From Bacteroidota bacterium (GTDB taxonomy: Bacteria; Bacteroidota; Rhodothermia; Rhodothermales; UBA10348), in assembly GCA_022571135.1 (NCBI GenBank), contig JACZYK010000101.1, positions 1-8,382 of the forward strand: a stretch of 8,382 nt of DNA. Reading direction: 5' to 3'. Under the pieces are notes generated by a model. It was not told where the DNA came from, did not search any database, and worked only from the letters and a program-made list of their open reading frames with translations. Positions 8,101-8,382 of this stretch are shown in pieces. A program made the translations under genes and the position numbers. Numbering within the stretch: position 1 is the first letter of the stretch; every line of letters starts with the position of its first letter.

Positions 8101-8382
8101 CGCCGGGAGATCTGGATGCCAGGCTTCACCGGGCCGGACAGGATCTACTGGAACTCGATGGGCAACTGAACGGAATGCGGGCCAAGCAGCAGCCCGGTGA
8201 GAAGACGAGGCCGACCGTGGACAATCGTCTGTCCGCCGTGAGCAGGGGTGTCCGTAATTCGACCTACGGGCCGACGGCTACCCATAGGCAGCAGCTACAG
8301 ATCGCGACTGCGCAGCTCTCCGGGTTCCAAAGCCGATTGGAGGAGATTCAGGCCCGGCTTTCCGAGCTGGCTACGGATCTGG
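5151..8382 (+). CDS. Large secreted Asp-box (BNR/VPS10-sortilin-like) propeller protein (3' end outside window)
   Basis: The reading frame is open from the ATG at 5151 to the end of the window, at least 1077 residues with no stop. A signal peptide (MKKLFLFFVAATFSLLSVST..., cleavage ADA|QQ after residue 23) supports the start. Ten Asp-box motifs of the form SxDxGxxW lie at about residues 80-88 (KTVNSGTTW), 134-142 (RSDDGGASW), 185-193 (KSTDGGKTW), 243-251 (RSTDGGETW), 293-301 (RSANRGSSW), 339-347 (ISDDGGKTF), 523-531 (RSDDRGDNW), 595-603 (VTEDGGANW), 651-659 (KSADRGRSW) and 695-703 (FTVDGGGNW). These mark a long, probably double, beta-propeller of the sortilin/xyloglucanase-like kind. After about residue 710 comes a beta-rich part (ILLTVTDSDGNVVRRIEGP, about 845-863), then from about 945 a helical, probably coiled-coil region (ALENTLRKVEAMNVALGRA; RLEEIQARLSELATDL). 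Relatives are often labelled glycosyl hydrolase or sialidase, but I see no catalytic residues to support that, so a binding or protein-handling role is equally possible. It is divergent from the LVIVD/YVTN unit. Confidence 0.92.
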   Translation, partial: MKKLFLFFVAATFSLLSVSTADAQQEDSGSEGKMNESTFEGLSLRSIGPGFMSGRISDIAIHPENEAIWYVAVSSGGIWKTVNSGTTWTPIFDDQTSYSTGCVTIDPGNPHIIWVGTGENVGGRHMGYGDGVYRSDDGGASWHNMGLENSDHVSKIVVHPENSDIVWVAAQGPLWSSGGDRGLYKSTDGGKTWKKTLGDDEWVGVTDIAIDPRDPDRLYAATWQRHRTVAAYMGGGPGSGIHRSTDGGETWEEVTNGLPESNMGKIGLAISPQVPDILYAAIELDRKTGGVYRSANRGSSWVKMSDAVSGATGPHYYQELYASPHQFERLYLMDANLQISDDGGKTFYRMNEEHKHGDNHAIAFRKDAPDYLLVGTDGGVYETFDLTKTWRYVENLPLTQFYKVALDDSEPFYNIFGGTQDNGTQGGPSRTDNVHGIQNSDWRIVLNWDGHQPATEPGNPDIMYAERQQGAISRVDMITGEVVDIQPQPGADEDYERYNWDAPILVSPHQASRIYFASQRVWRSDDRGDNWTPISGDLTRNQERIALPIMGSVQSWDNAWDLGAMSNYNTITSLTESPLQEGLIYAGTDDGLIQVTEDGGANWRAIEVGYLPGLPETAFVNDIKADLHDVNTVYVALDNHKYGDYRPFLFKSADRGRSWVSIRGNIPDRTLVWRLVQDHVKPELLFAATEFGIFFTVDGGGNWVKLKGGVPTISFRDLGIQRRENDLVGASFGRGFFVLDDYSALRDVSAEQLEEEATLFSTRKAWWYVPRPMLSFNNEKGSQGSSHYVAPNPPFGAVFTYYLRDGLKTREVIRQEAEKELVARDRDVGFPGWETVEEERREDAPTILLTVTDSDGNVVRRIEGPVSKGFHRATWDLRFPAPQAVGLESQDQSLSGMMASPGTYMVTLSKRVDGVVTALSSPRSFEVVPLREGALKGASPDIVASFWRALEDATRNSSAVYTALENTLRKVEAMNVALGRATAAPGDLDARLHRAGQDLLELDGQLNGMRAKQQPGEKTRPTVDNRLSAVSRGVRNSTYGPTATHRQQLQIATAQLSGFQSRLEEIQARLSELATDL

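Overview
The window looks like a stretch of chromosome from a Bacteroidota/Rhodothermota-type bacterium with moderately high GC. The evidence is indirect. There is a MacB/FtsX-type permease with the C-terminal pattern common in that group, several secreted beta-propeller proteins with signal peptides cleaved before a Gln, a large Asp-box (BNR/VPS10-like) protein of a type common there, almost no Shine-Dalgarno sequences, and one promoter candidate of the Bacteroidota form (TTG, 20-nt spacer, TAnnTTT). No RNA gene, CRISPR array, insertion sequence or phage gene is visible.

Layout. Positions 1-1052 (+) hold the C-terminal part of an ABC-transporter permease that starts before the window. Positions 1131-1703 (+) hold a short lipoprotein ORF with the C-terminal half of a formylglycine-generating-enzyme-like (FGE/SUMF1) domain. 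Its N-terminal half looks damaged: a typical FGE start motif lies in another frame, and a block of the core seems to be missing. Positions 1750-2811 (-) and 2882-4852 (-) form a two-gene unit. The first gene of the unit (2882-4852) encodes three Ig-like (Big-type) domains followed by an LVIVD-repeat propeller, and the second (1750-2811) encodes a YVTN-type propeller. A 298-nt divergent intergenic region (4853-5150) separates this unit from a very large + strand gene. That gene starts at 5151 and is still open at the end of the window (at least 1077 residues). It encodes a secreted protein with ten Asp-box motifs and a helical C-terminal part.

How the genes relate. Every protein whose N-terminus is visible carries an export signal, and the permease is an inner-membrane protein, so the region serves the cell envelope or the outside of the cell. 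Three neighbouring genes encode three different beta-propeller types (YVTN, LVIVD, Asp-box), and two of them are probably co-transcribed. No catalytic residues can be assigned to any propeller, so their substrate or partner is unknown. The permease and the FGE-like remnant are probably unrelated to the propeller genes. I see no clear new defence, mobile or biosynthetic system here. The points most worth a second look are the damaged FGE-like gene, the propeller cluster, and the Ig-LVIVD fusion.
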